Source of the DNA: Escarpia spicata
Lineage: Eukaryota > Annelida > Polychaeta > Sabellida > Siboglinidae
Length of the DNA: 64,000 bases
Reading direction: 5' to 3'
NCBI GenBank assembly: GCA_963995525.1
Contig: CAXEFP010000902.1
Location: 1,054,001 to 1,118,000 of the forward strand
The position numbers and the translations under genes were made by a program. Below the pieces are notes generated by a model. The model ran no database searches, was not told the origin of the DNA, and saw only the letters and a list, made by a program, of their open reading frames with translations. Within the stretch, counting starts at the first letter, position 1. Each line of letters begins with the position of its first letter. Below, piece after piece: positions 12,001 through 21,004 of the stretch.

Positions 12001-14206
12001 CTGCCGTTCTTGTATACTGGGGTGACAAGAGCTGTGGTCCAGGCTTGTAGGAGTCTGCCGTTATTGTATACTGGGGTGACAAGAGCTGTGGTCCAGGCTT
12101 GTAGGAGTCTGCCGTTCTTGTATACTGGAGTGACAAGAGCTGTGGTCCAGGCTTGTAGGAGTCTGCCGTTATTGTATACTGGGGTGACAAGAGCTGTGGT
12201 CCAGGCTTGTAGGAGTCTGCCGTTATTGTATACTGGAGTGACAAGAGCTGTGGTCCAGGCTTGTAGGAGTCTGCCGTTATTGTATACTGGGGTGACAAGA
12301 GCTGTGGTCCAGGCTTGTGGGAGTCTGCCGTTCTTGTATACTGGAGTGACAAGAGCTGTGGTCCAGGCTTGTAGGAGTCTGCCGTTCTTGTATACTGGAG
12401 TGACAAGAGCTGTGGTCCAGGCTTGTGGGAGTCTGCCGTTCTTGTATACTGGGGTGACAAGAGCTGTGGTCCAGGCTTGTAGGAGTCTGCCGTTATTGTA
12501 TACTGGGGTGACAAGAGCTGTGGTCCAGGCTTGTGGGAGTCTGCCGTTCTTGTGTACTGGGGTGACAAGAGCTGTGGTCCAGGCTTGTAGGAGTCTGCCG
12601 TTCTTGTATACTGGGGTGACAAGAGCTGTGGTCCAGGCTTGTGGGAGTCTGCCGTTATTGTATACTGGGGTGACAAGAGCTGTGGTCCAGGCTTGTGGGA
12701 GTCTGCCGTTATTGTATACTGGGGTGACAAGAGCTGTGGTCCAGGCTTGTGGGAGTCTGCCGTTCTTGTATACTGGGGTGACAAGAGCTGTGGTCCAGGC
12801 TTGTGGGAGTCTGCCGTTCTTGTATACTGGGGTGACAAGAGCTGTGGTCCAGGCTTGTGGGAGTCTGCCGTTCTTGTATACTGGGGTGACAAGAGCTGTG
12901 GTCCAGGCTTGTGGGAGTCTGCCGTTATTGTATACTGGGGTGACAAGAGCTGTGGTCCAGGCTTGTGGGAGTCTGCCGTTCTTGTATACTGGGGTGACAA
13001 GAGCTGTGGTCCAGGCTTGTGGGAGTCTGCCGTTCTTGTATACTGGGGTGACAAGAGCTGTGGTCCAGGCTTGTAGGAGTCTGCCGTTCTTGTATACTGG
13101 GGTGACAAGAGCTGTGGTCCAGGCTTGTAGGAGTCTGCCGTTATTGTATACTGGGGTGACAAGAGCTGTGGTCCAGGCTTGTGGGAGTCTGCCGTTATTG
13201 TATACTGGGGTGACAAGAGCTGTGGTCCAGGCTTGTGGGAGTCTGCCGTTCTTGTATACTGGGGTGACAAGAGCTGTGGTCCAGGCTTGTGGGAGTCTGC
13301 CGTTCTTGTATACTGGGGTGACAAGAGCTGTGGTCCAGGCTTGTGGGAGTCTGCCGTTCTTGTATACTGGGGTGACAAGAGCTGTGGTCCAGGCTTGTGG
13401 GAGTCTGCCGTTATTGTATACTGGGGTGACAAGAGCTGTGGTCCAGGCTTGTGGGAGTCTGCCGTTCTTGTATACTGGGGTGACAAGAGCTGTGGTCCAG
13501 GCTTGTGGGAGTCTGCCGTTATTGTATACTGGGGTGACAAGAGCTGTGGTCCAGGCTTGTGGGAGTCTGCCGTTCTTGTATACTGGGGTGACAAGAGCTG
13601 TGGTCCAGGCTTGTGGGAGTCTGCCGTTCTTGTATACTGGGGTGACAAGAGCTGTGGTCCAGGCTTGTGGGAGTCTGCCGTTATTGTATACTGGGGTGAC
13701 AAGAGCTGTGGTCCAGGCTTGTGGGAGTCTGCCGTTATTGTATACTGGGGTGACAAGAACTGTGGTCCAGGCTTGTGGGAGTCTGCCGTTATTGTATACT
13801 GGGGTGACAAGAGCTGTGGTCCAGGCTTGTGGGAGTCTGCCGTTCTTGTATACTGGGGTGACAAGAGCTGTGGTCCAGGCTTGTAGGAGTCTGCCGTTCT
13901 TGTATACTGAAGTGACAAGAGCTGTGGTCCAGGCTTGTAGGAGTCTGCCGTTCTTGTATACTGGGGTGACAAGAGCTGTGGTCCAGGCTTGTAGGAGTCT
14001 GCCGTTATTGTATACTGGGGTGACAAGAGCTGTGGTCCAGGCTTGTGGGAGTCTGCCGTTATTGTATACTGGGGTGACAAGAGCTGTGGTCCAGGCTTGT
14101 AGGAGTCTGCCGTTCTTGTATACTGGGGTGACAAGAGCTGTGGTCCAGGCTTGTGGGAGTCTGCCGTTATTGTATACTGGGGTGACAAGAGCTGTGGTCC
14201 AGGCTT
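7275..14206. repeat. Tandem duplication of a 64-unit (3,456 bp) block inside the 54-bp array
   Basis: Rare variants recur at an offset of exactly 3,456 bp: GAACTGTGG at 10,301 and 13,757, and CTGAAGTGAC at 10,451 and 13,907. The variant pattern agrees from about 7,275-10,730 against about 10,731-14,206, so the two copies are adjacent end to end. No difference was noticed between them in the units compared, which points to a recent event or an assembly duplication. Confidence 0.85.
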
Positions 14207-16912
14207 GTGGGAGTCTGCCGTTCTTGTATACTGGGGTGAAAAGAGCTGTGGTCCAGGCTTGTGGGAGTCTGCCGTTCTTGTATACTGGGGTGACAAGAGC
14301 TGTGGTCCAGGCTTGTAGGAGTCTGCCGTTATTGTATACTGGGGTGACAAGAGCTGTGGTCCAGGCTTGTGGGAGTCTGCCGTTCTTGTATACTGGGGTG
14401 ACAAGAGCTGTGGTCCAGGCTTGTAGGAGTCTGCCGTTCTTGTATACTGGGGTGACAAGAGCTATGGTTCAGGCTTGTGGGAGTCTGCCGTTCTTGTATA
14501 CTGGAGTGACAAGAGCTGTGGTCCAGGCTTGTAGGAGTCTGCCGTTCTTGTATACTGGGGTGACAAGAGCTGTGGTTCAGGCTTGTGGGAGTCTGCCGTT
14601 CTTGTATACTGGGGTGACAAGAGCTGTGGTCCAGGCTTGTAGGAGTCTGCCGTTCTTGTATACTGGAGTGACAAGAGCTGTGGTCCAGGCTTGTAGGAGT
14701 CTGCCGTTCTTGTATACTGGAGTGACAAGAGCTGTGGTTCAGGCTTGTAGGAGTCTGCCGTTCTTGTATACTGGAGTGACAAGAGCTATGGTCCAGGCTT
14801 GTGGGAGTCTGCCGTTCTTGTATACTGGAGTGACAAGAGCTGTGGTCCAGGCTTGTAGGAGTCTGCCGTTCTTGTATACTGGAGTGACAAGAGCTGTGGT
14901 CCAGGCTTGTAGGAGTCTGCCGTTCTTGTATACTGGGGTGACAAGAGCTGTGGTCCAGGCTTGTAGGAGTCTGCCGTTCTTGTGTACTGGGGTGACAAGA
15001 GCTGTGGTCCAGGCTTGTGGGAGTCTGCCGTTCTTGTGTACTGGGGTGACAAGAGCTGTGGTCCAGGCTTGTGGGAGTCTGCCGTTCTTGTATACTGGAG
15101 TGACAAGAGCTGTGTTCCAGGCTTGTAGGAGTCTGCCGTTCTTGTATACTGGGGTGACAAGAGCTGTGGTCCAGGCTTGTAGGAGTCTGCCGTTCTTGTA
15201 TACTGGAGTGACAAGAGCTGTGTTCCAGGCTTGTAGGAGTCTGCCGTTCTTGTATACTGGGGTGACAAGAGCTGTGGTCCAGGCTTGTGGGAGTCTGCCG
15301 TTCTTGTATACTGGGGTGACAAGAGCTGTGGTCCAGGCTTGTGGGAGTCTGCCGTTCTTGTATACTGGAGTGACAAGAGCTGTGGTTCAGGCTTGTAGGA
15401 GTCTGCCGTTCTTGTATACTGGGGTGACAAGAGCCGTGGTTCAGGCTTGTAGGAGTCTGCCGTTCTTGTATACTGGAGTGACAAGAGCTGTGCTCCAGGC
15501 TTGTGGGACTCTGCCGTTCTTGTATACTGGGGTGACAAGAGCTGTGGTCCAGGCTTGTGGGAGTCTGCCGTTCTTGTGTACTGGGGTGACAAGAGCTGTG
15601 GTCCAGGCTTGTAGGAGTCTGCCGTTCTTGTATACTGGGGTGACAAGAGCTGTGCTCCAGGCTTGTGGGAGTCTGCAGTTCTTGTATACTGGGGTGACAA
15701 GAGCTGTGGTTCAGGCTTGTAGGAGTCTGCCGTTCTTGTGTACTGGGGTGACAAGAGCTGTGGTCCAGGCTTGTAGGAGTCTGCCGTTCTTGTATACTGG
15801 AGTGACAAGAGCTGTGGTTCAGGCTTGTGGGAGTCTGCCGTTCTTGTATACTGAGGTGACAAGAGCTGTGGTCCAGGCTTGTGGGAGTCTGCCGTTCTTG
15901 TATACTGGGGTGACAAGAGCTGTGCTCCAGGCTTGTAGGAGTCTGCCGTTCTTGTATACTGGAGTGACAAGAGCTGTGGTCCAGGCTTGTGGGAGTCTGC
16001 CGTTCTTGTATACTGGAGTGACAAGAGCTGTGGTTCAGGCTTGTGGGAGTCTGCCGTTCTTTATTACTGAGGTGACAAGAGCTGTGGTTCAGGCTTGTAG
16101 GAGTCTGCTGTTCTTGTATACTGGGGTGACAAGAGCTGTGGTCCAGGCTTGTGGGAGTCTGCCGTTCTTGTATACTGGGGTGACAAGAGCTGTGCTCCAG
16201 GCTTGTGGGAGTCTGCCGTTCTTGTATACTGGGGTGACAAGAGCTGTGGTCCAGGCTTGTGGGAGTCTGCCGTTCTTGTATACTGGGGTGACAAGAGCTG
16301 TGGTCCAGGCTTGTAGGACTCTGCCGTTCTTGTATACTGAGGTGACAAGAGCTGTGGTTCAGGCTTGTAGGAGTCTGCCGTTCTTGTATACTGAGGTGAC
16401 AAGAGCTGTGGTTCAGGCTTGTAGGAGTCTGCCGTTCTTGTATACTGAGGTGACAAGAGCTGTGGTCCAGGCTTGTAGGAGTCTGCCGTTCTTGTATACT
16501 GAGGTGACAAGAGCTGTGGTTAAGGCTTGTAGGAGTCTGCCGTTCTTGTATACTGAGGTGACAAGAGCTGTGGTCCAGGCTTGTAGGAGTCTGCCGTTCT
16601 TGTATACTGAGGTGACAAGAGCTGTGGTCCAGGCTTGTAGGAGTCTGCCGTTCTTGTATACTGAGGTGACAAGAGCTGTGGTTCAGGCTTGTAGGAGTCT
16701 GCCGTTCTTGTATACTGAGGTGACAAGAGCTGTGGTTAAGGCTTGTGGGAGTCTGCCGTTCTTGTATACTGGAGTGACAAGAGCTGTGGTTCAGGCTTGT
16801 GGGAGTCTGCCGTCCTTGTATACTGGGGTGACAAGAGCTGTGCTCCAGGCTTGTAGGAGTCTGCCGTTCTAGTATACTGGGGTGACAAGAGCTGTGGTCC
16901 AGGCTTGTGGGA

Positions 16913-17802
16913 GTTTGCTGGAGGTGTCTCATTGCTGGAATATGTGTTGTATTATTGTAGATATTTCTCTGGCAGTCTCCTTTAATACTTTTGCTGGGAT
17001 TTCATCTGGTCCTGATGCCTTGTTTGGTGTTAGAGCTTCAAGCTGTTTTATGATGCCATTTAATTTATTCCGATATTAAGTGTTTGGATTGAAGGGAATG
17101 GTGATGGGCCTTTTCTTGGGATAGGAAGTTGTTCTTTGGTGAGAACTGATTTGAAGTGGTCATCTGGTGTGTTTGCTTTGTCGTGATCAGTTGTTTGCAT
17201 CTTGTCATTTGCTTGTAGTCTTGGTATGCCAAGGTTTTCAGTTTTTGTTTGTTTAATGAAGAACCAGAATCGCTTAGGGTTTGTGGTGAGGCTTTCACCT
17301 ATGATGTTATTGATGTAGCTGTTGTAGGATTTGGTTATTTCTTTGTTGACTACTTTTCTTAGGTTCTTAAAGTGTTCCCAGTTTTTTTTCTTAGCATTAG
17401 CATGAGTTTTGTCCCGTTTTCTTTGTAGTCTGATTATGTTTTTTGGGGATCCAGGGTAAATGCGGTTTTGATTTTGTCATGCGGCTAAGGATAGATTGTT
17501 CTATCTTTTTTTTTAATAATGTAGTTTTGGTGAAAAAAGTTCCAATTTGTATCAATGTCTAGATTATCAGGATTTCGGGCAAAGTACTTTTGAGCAAGAA
17601 GTGTACAGTTTGATCGGAGGGCTTCCCAGTTAGCAGACTTAAAGTTGAACACTTTGTGTGGAGGTTTGGTTTTCTACATTGGGTTCATATTAATGTGAAA
17701 GAGAACAGCTTAATGATCGCTCATGCCTGTCACTGTGTTTACGCTGGAGATAAGGGTGGGGTTTTATGTAAGTACAAAGTCTAGGATATTTCCAGAGTCT
17801 AG
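16913..17802 (-). pseudogene. LINE A endonuclease end, linker and start of RT, decayed
   Basis: Continues the endonuclease frame past the TGA (LDSGNILDFVLT), then breaks into several frames. Near 17,080-16,913 the RT N-terminal region is legible: IIKQLEALTPNKASGPDEIP, then AKVLKE and IFQQ, a stop, and SKLPQAWTTALVTPVY entering the 54-bp array. LINE B has the matching NQNKATGPDKLPARVLKE and CKLPDEWLQALVTPIH. The NK-x-GPD-x-P motif is typical of the first conserved RT block in CR1/L2 LINEs. The 17.1-17.7 kb linker is too mutated to translate reliably. Confidence 0.75.
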
Positions 17803-20800
17803 TCAGGTCAGTTCATTTACCATATTTGTTAAACCATATTCACTGACTATTTCATGTAGTTTGTTGTGTTGGTTTGTTGTACAGAGGTTTTCCCAGTTGA
17901 TTTCTGGTAGGTTTAGGTCCCCGGCGATTATAACTGATGGAGGAAGTTTGCAGCCATGGTAGAGGATAGCCAGGGATTCATGTAGGGCTTCCAGGGATGT
18001 TGTATGATGATTTGGGGGTCTGTAGAAGGATGTCAAATAGATGGCTTTGTTATGAAAGAAGTGTAGTTTAGTCCAGACTATTTCATATGTAGTATTAAGT
18101 TTATCTCGGGGGTCTGCAATGATGTAATTTCTCAGTGCTACTAGAACACCACCTCCATGAGTGTTGCAGTCCTTTCTGACTGCTTCATAGTTTGTGGGGA
18201 GAAAAGAATATGTGGGGATGCTTGAATCAAGTTTGGTTTCCACTAGGGAGAGTATGTCAGGGTTTGTTGAATTTATTGTTGCCTGAAGTTGGGATACTTT
18301 GGCAGTGCTCTTGACACTTTTGCAGTTGATCAGCATGGGTTTTAGTTTAGATTTTGTTTTAGCATTTGCTCGGTCAGGGGTAGATGTATTTGCTGGATTA
18401 GGTGCAAATGTAGGGTTTTGGTCATCCATGTTATTTGTGTAGTTAGTGCTGTCTGGAAGAGACTGCAGAACTGAGTATTGGTTTGATGTGGTTATGTTGC
18501 TTGAGAATAGACATCTGGAATAGTTTGGGAGCCCACAGCAAGAACAAAACCATAGGACACTGTTGTGTTTTAATTGTTCATACGTGGTATCATTTATTTG
18601 GTCACACGAGGTGTGGTACCAGCAGTCACATTCATCACATTGGATGGCATGGTGATGTTCATGTACCTCATGACTGCAGGTGCCACATGAGGTGTGGTAC
18701 CAGCAGTCACATCCATCACATTGGATGGCATGGTGATGTTCATGTACCTCATGACTGCAGGTGCCACATGAGGTGTGGTACCAGCAGTCACATCCATCAC
18801 ATTGGATGGCATGGTGATGTTCATGTACCTCATGACTGCAGGTGACACACGAGGTGTGGTACCAGCAGTCACATCCATCACATTGGATGGCATTGTGATG
18901 TTCATGTACCTCATGACTGCAGGTGACACACGAGGTGTGGTACCAGCAGTCACATCCATCACATTGGATGGCATGGTGATGTTCATGTACCTCATGACTG
19001 CAGGTGTCACACGAGGTGTGGTACCAGCAGTCACATCCATCACATTGGATGGCATGGTGATGTTCATGTACCTCATGACTGCAGGTGCCACATGAGGTGT
19101 GGTACCAGCAGTCACATCCATCACATTGGATGGCATGGTGATGTTCATGTACCTCATGACTGCAGGTGCCACACGAGGTGTGGTACCAGCAGTCACATCC
19201 ATCACATTGGATGGCATGGTGGTGTTCATGTACCTCATGACTGCAGGTGACACACGAGGTGTGGTACCAGCAGTCACATCCATCACATTGGATGGCATGG
19301 TGGTGTTCATGTACCTCATGACTGCAGGTGTCACACGAGGTGTGGTACCAGCAGTCACATCCATCACATTGGATGGCATGGTGGTGTTCATGTACCTCAT
19401 GACTGCAGGTGACACACGAGGTGTGGTACCAGCAGTCACATTCATCACATTGGATGGCATGGTGATGTTCATGTACCTCATGACTGCAGGTGTCACACGA
19501 GGTGTGGTACCAGCAGTCACATCCATCACATTGGATGGCATGGTGGTGTTCATGTACCTCATGACTGCAGGTGACACACGAGGTGTGGTACCAGCAGTCA
19601 CATTCATCACATTGGATGGCATGGTGATGTTCATGTACCTCATGACTGCAGGTGACACACGAGGTGTGGTACCAGCAGTCACATTCATCACATTGGATGG
19701 CATGGTGGTGTTCATGTACCTCATGACTGCAGGTGACACACGAGGTGTGGTACCAGCAGTCACATTCATCACATTGGATGGCATGGTGATGTTCATGTAC
19801 CTCATGACTGCAGGTGACACACGAGGTGTGGTACCAGCAGTCACATCCATCACATTGGATGGCATGGTGATGTTCATGTACCTCATGACTGCAGGTGTCA
19901 CACGAGGTGTGGTACCAGCAGTCACATCCATCACATTGGATGGCATGGTGATGTTCATGTACCTCATGACTGCAGGTGACACACGAGGTGTGGTACCAGC
20001 AGTCACATCCATCACATTGGATGGCATGGTGATGTTCATGTACCTCATGACTGCAGGTGTCACACGAGGTGTGGTACCAGCAGTCACATCCATCACATTG
20101 GATGGCATGGTGGTGTTCATGTACCTCATGACTGCAGGTGACACACGAGGTGTGGTACCAGCAGTCACATCCATCACATTGGATGGCATGGTGGTGTTCA
20201 TGTACCTCATGACTGCAGGTGACACATGAGGTGTGGTTCCAGCAGTCACATCCATCACATTGGATGGCATGGTGATGTTCATGTACCTCATGACTGCAGG
20301 TGACACACGAGGTGTGGTACCAGCAGTCACATCCATCACATTGGATGGCATGGTGATGTTCATGTACCTCATGACTGCAGGTGACACATGAGGTGTGGTA
20401 CCAGCAGTCACATCCATCACATTGGATGGCATGGTGATGTTCATGTACCTCATGACTGCAGGTGTCACACGAGGTGTGGTACCAGCAGTCACATCCATCA
20501 CATTGGATGGCATGATGGTGTTCATGTACCTCATGACTGCAGGTGACACACGAGGTGTGGTACCAGCAGTCACATCCATCACATTGGATGGCATGGTGAT
20601 GTTCATGTACCTCATGACTGCAGGTGTCACACGAGGTGTGGTACCAGCAGTCACATCCATCACATTGGATGGCATGGTGATGTTCATGTACCTCATGACT
20701 GCAGGTGACACATGGGAAGTCTGGAGTGGAGGTTGACTTGGGGCCAGGGTTTGGATGAAGGTCCCCTGCTTGGACTAGTAGTCCACAAATATACAGTAAG

Positions 20801-20886
20801 GACAGGCTGCGAGGTTTAGTTGGCATCATCTTGTTTTTCTTTGTAACTGTGAAGTTTGGAAAGGATGGCAGCATTCTTGTCAGCAT
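17803..20886 (-). CDS. LINE A ORF: 2A-like motif, 26-unit PHD-like array, AP endonuclease N-terminal half
   Basis: Open for 1,027 codons. Residues 1-40 are basic then hydrophobic. Residues 41-49 read GDLHPNPGP, a 2A-like ribosome-skipping motif with His where the family usually has Glu. From about residue 59, a 27-residue unit is repeated 26 times. The last unit runs into a normal PHD tail with WFCSCC, so one complete C4HC3 PHD finger closes the array. Then comes a Pro/Asn-rich spacer and an APE endonuclease: LINCKSVKS, the metal-site Glu in LVETK, THGGGVLVA, SFYRPP and IAGDLNLP. The ORF stops at a TGA where LINE B has CGA (in DPTRVDSG); the frame continues beyond as LDSGNILDFVLT, so this is one nonsense change. 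APE endonucleases nick target DNA for target-primed reverse transcription. No function for the array is known. Confidence 0.8.
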   Translation of the reverse strand: MLTRMLPSFPNFTVTKKNKMMPTKPRSLSLLYICGLLVQAGDLHPNPGPKSTSTPDFPCVTCSHEVHEHHHAIQCDGCDCWYHTSCDTCSHEVHEHHHAIQCDGCDCWYHTSCVTCSHEVHEHHHAIQCDGCDCWYHTSCDTCSHEVHEHHHAIQCDGCDCWYHTSCVTCSHEVHEHHHAIQCDGCDCWYHTSCVTCSHEVHEHHHAIQCDGCDCWNHTSCVTCSHEVHEHHHAIQCDGCDCWYHTSCVTCSHEVHEHHHAIQCDGCDCWYHTSCDTCSHEVHEHHHAIQCDGCDCWYHTSCVTCSHEVHEHHHAIQCDGCDCWYHTSCDTCSHEVHEHHHAIQCDGCDCWYHTSCVTCSHEVHEHHHAIQCDECDCWYHTSCVTCSHEVHEHHHAIQCDECDCWYHTSCVTCSHEVHEHHHAIQCDECDCWYHTSCVTCSHEVHEHHHAIQCDGCDCWYHTSCDTCSHEVHEHHHAIQCDECDCWYHTSCVTCSHEVHEHHHAIQCDGCDCWYHTSCDTCSHEVHEHHHAIQCDGCDCWYHTSCVTCSHEVHEHHHAIQCDGCDCWYHTSCGTCSHEVHEHHHAIQCDGCDCWYHTSCGTCSHEVHEHHHAIQCDGCDCWYHTSCDTCSHEVHEHHHAIQCDGCDCWYHTSCVTCSHEVHEHHNAIQCDGCDCWYHTSCVTCSHEVHEHHHAIQCDGCDCWYHTSCGTCSHEVHEHHHAIQCDGCDCWYHTSCGTCSHEVHEHHHAIQCDECDCWYHTSCDQINDTTYEQLKHNSVLWFCSCCGLPNYSRCLFSSNITTSNQYSVLQSLPDSTNYTNNMDDQNPTFAPNPANTSTPDRANAKTKSKLKPMLINCKSVKSTAKVSQLQATINSTNPDILSLVETKLDSSIPTYSFLPTNYEAVRKDCNTHGGGVLVALRNYIIADPRDKLNTTYEIVWTKLHFFHNKAIYLTSFYRPPNHHTTSLEALHESLAILYHGCKLPPSVIIAGDLNLPEINWENLCTTNQHNKLHEIVSEYGLTNMVNELT
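18600..20711 (-). repeat. 81-bp tandem array, 26 units, coding for half PHD fingers
   Basis: The GTGTGGTACC landmark (plus strand) recurs from 18,611 to 20,636, exactly 25 x 81 bp, so there are 26 units with no net indel. One unit, near 20,230, has GGTTCC instead. On the minus strand each unit gives 27 residues with the pattern x-T-C-S-H ... C-D-(G/E)-C ... W-Y-H-T-S-C. Variation is confined to a few codons: V/D/G before TC, G/E in CDGC, one Y to N and one H to N. The last Cys of one unit plus TC of the next makes the C-x2-C that opens a PHD finger, so neighbouring units share a ligand Cys. A second minus-strand frame is also open through the array and is a shadow. Confidence 0.95.
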
Positions 20887-21004
20887 TGTTGAAAATGTTG
20901 GGAGGTCATCCTCAACTGTGGAGTTTTGGTCTTAGGTGATTTACTCCAAACAGCCCAAACTTAAGCTAACGCAGGAGTTGTGTGGTGCTTGTTTGTGCAC
21001 ATGC

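Larger units (their letters stand above)
1640..16915 (-). repeat. 54-bp tandem array, 283 units, derived from LINE A RT fingers region
   Basis: TATACT before GG recurs from 1,645 to 16,873, exactly 282 x 54 bp, so there are 283 units and no net insertion or deletion in 15.2 kb. The ancestral frame on the minus strand reads RLPQAWTTALVTPVYKNG, the RT segment that LINE B carries once (KLPDEWLQALVTPIHTK). It flows from the upstream RT at 16,913 and continues downstream into KGSKSDPINYRPISL at about 1,635. Most variation is at a few two-state positions: GGGGTG/GGAGTG, TGTGGGA/TGTAGGA, CTTG/ATTG and TATA/TGTA. Units with CTTTCTAG (near 1,640, 3,201, 3,417, 6,603, 6,819) and the TTCTAG unit near 16,868 put a stop in the RT frame; between them it stays open for kilobases. 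The outer parts are more diverged than the middle. Confidence 0.96.
1..20990 (-). mobile_element. LINE A: CR1/L2-like non-LTR retrotransposon with three internal tandem expansions
   Basis: Minus-strand element with the order 2A-like motif, PHD finger, AP endonuclease, linker, RT. Its 5' end adjoins the 3' end of LINE B near 20,990 and its 3' end lies beyond position 1. Seen: the ORF from 20,886 gives the PHD and endonuclease parts. RT fragments lie at 17,080-16,913 (GPDEIPAKVLKE), 1,639-1,528 (NYRPISL, then KVMEH in another frame) and 210-1 (KAFDKVP, then GLPQGSVLGPVLF). Between them sit arrays of 81, 54 and 111 bp. About 19 kb of the 21 kb is expansion. The element is dead: it has stops and frameshifts, and RT motif A lost its aspartate. 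Clade assignment is by motif memory; CR1/L2/Jockey superfamily is firm, the exact clade is not. Confidence 0.88.

Noticed and set aside
1616..14458. A 4,280-codon minus-strand ORF (LSPQYTRTADSYKPGPQ repeats)
   Set aside because: It is out of frame with the flanking RT. It stays open only because the 54-bp unit is a multiple of three and has no stop in that frame. It is one of several long frames across the same array.
6838..16872. A 3,344-codon plus-strand ORF (TGVTRAVVQACGSLPF repeats) and shorter ones such as 1,654-3,210 and 3,436-6,612
   Set aside because: Antisense to the LINE and open for the same trivial reason. No start context, signal peptide or non-repetitive domain supports a secreted or structural repeat protein.
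1640..16915. CRISPR array or centromeric satellite
   Set aside because: There are no spacers, units are contiguous, and the sequence is recognisably LINE RT flanked by RT on both sides.
14329..16932. 867-codon minus-strand ORF (QERQTPTSLDHSSCHPS repeats)
   Set aside because: Third-frame shadow of the array; ATTG-type units bring stops into it elsewhere.
18594..20711. 705-codon ORF (SPAVMRYMNITMPSNVMDV repeats) and plus-strand ORFs in the PHD array
   Set aside because: Shadow frames of the 81-bp units. The PHD frame is the one continuous with the endonuclease.
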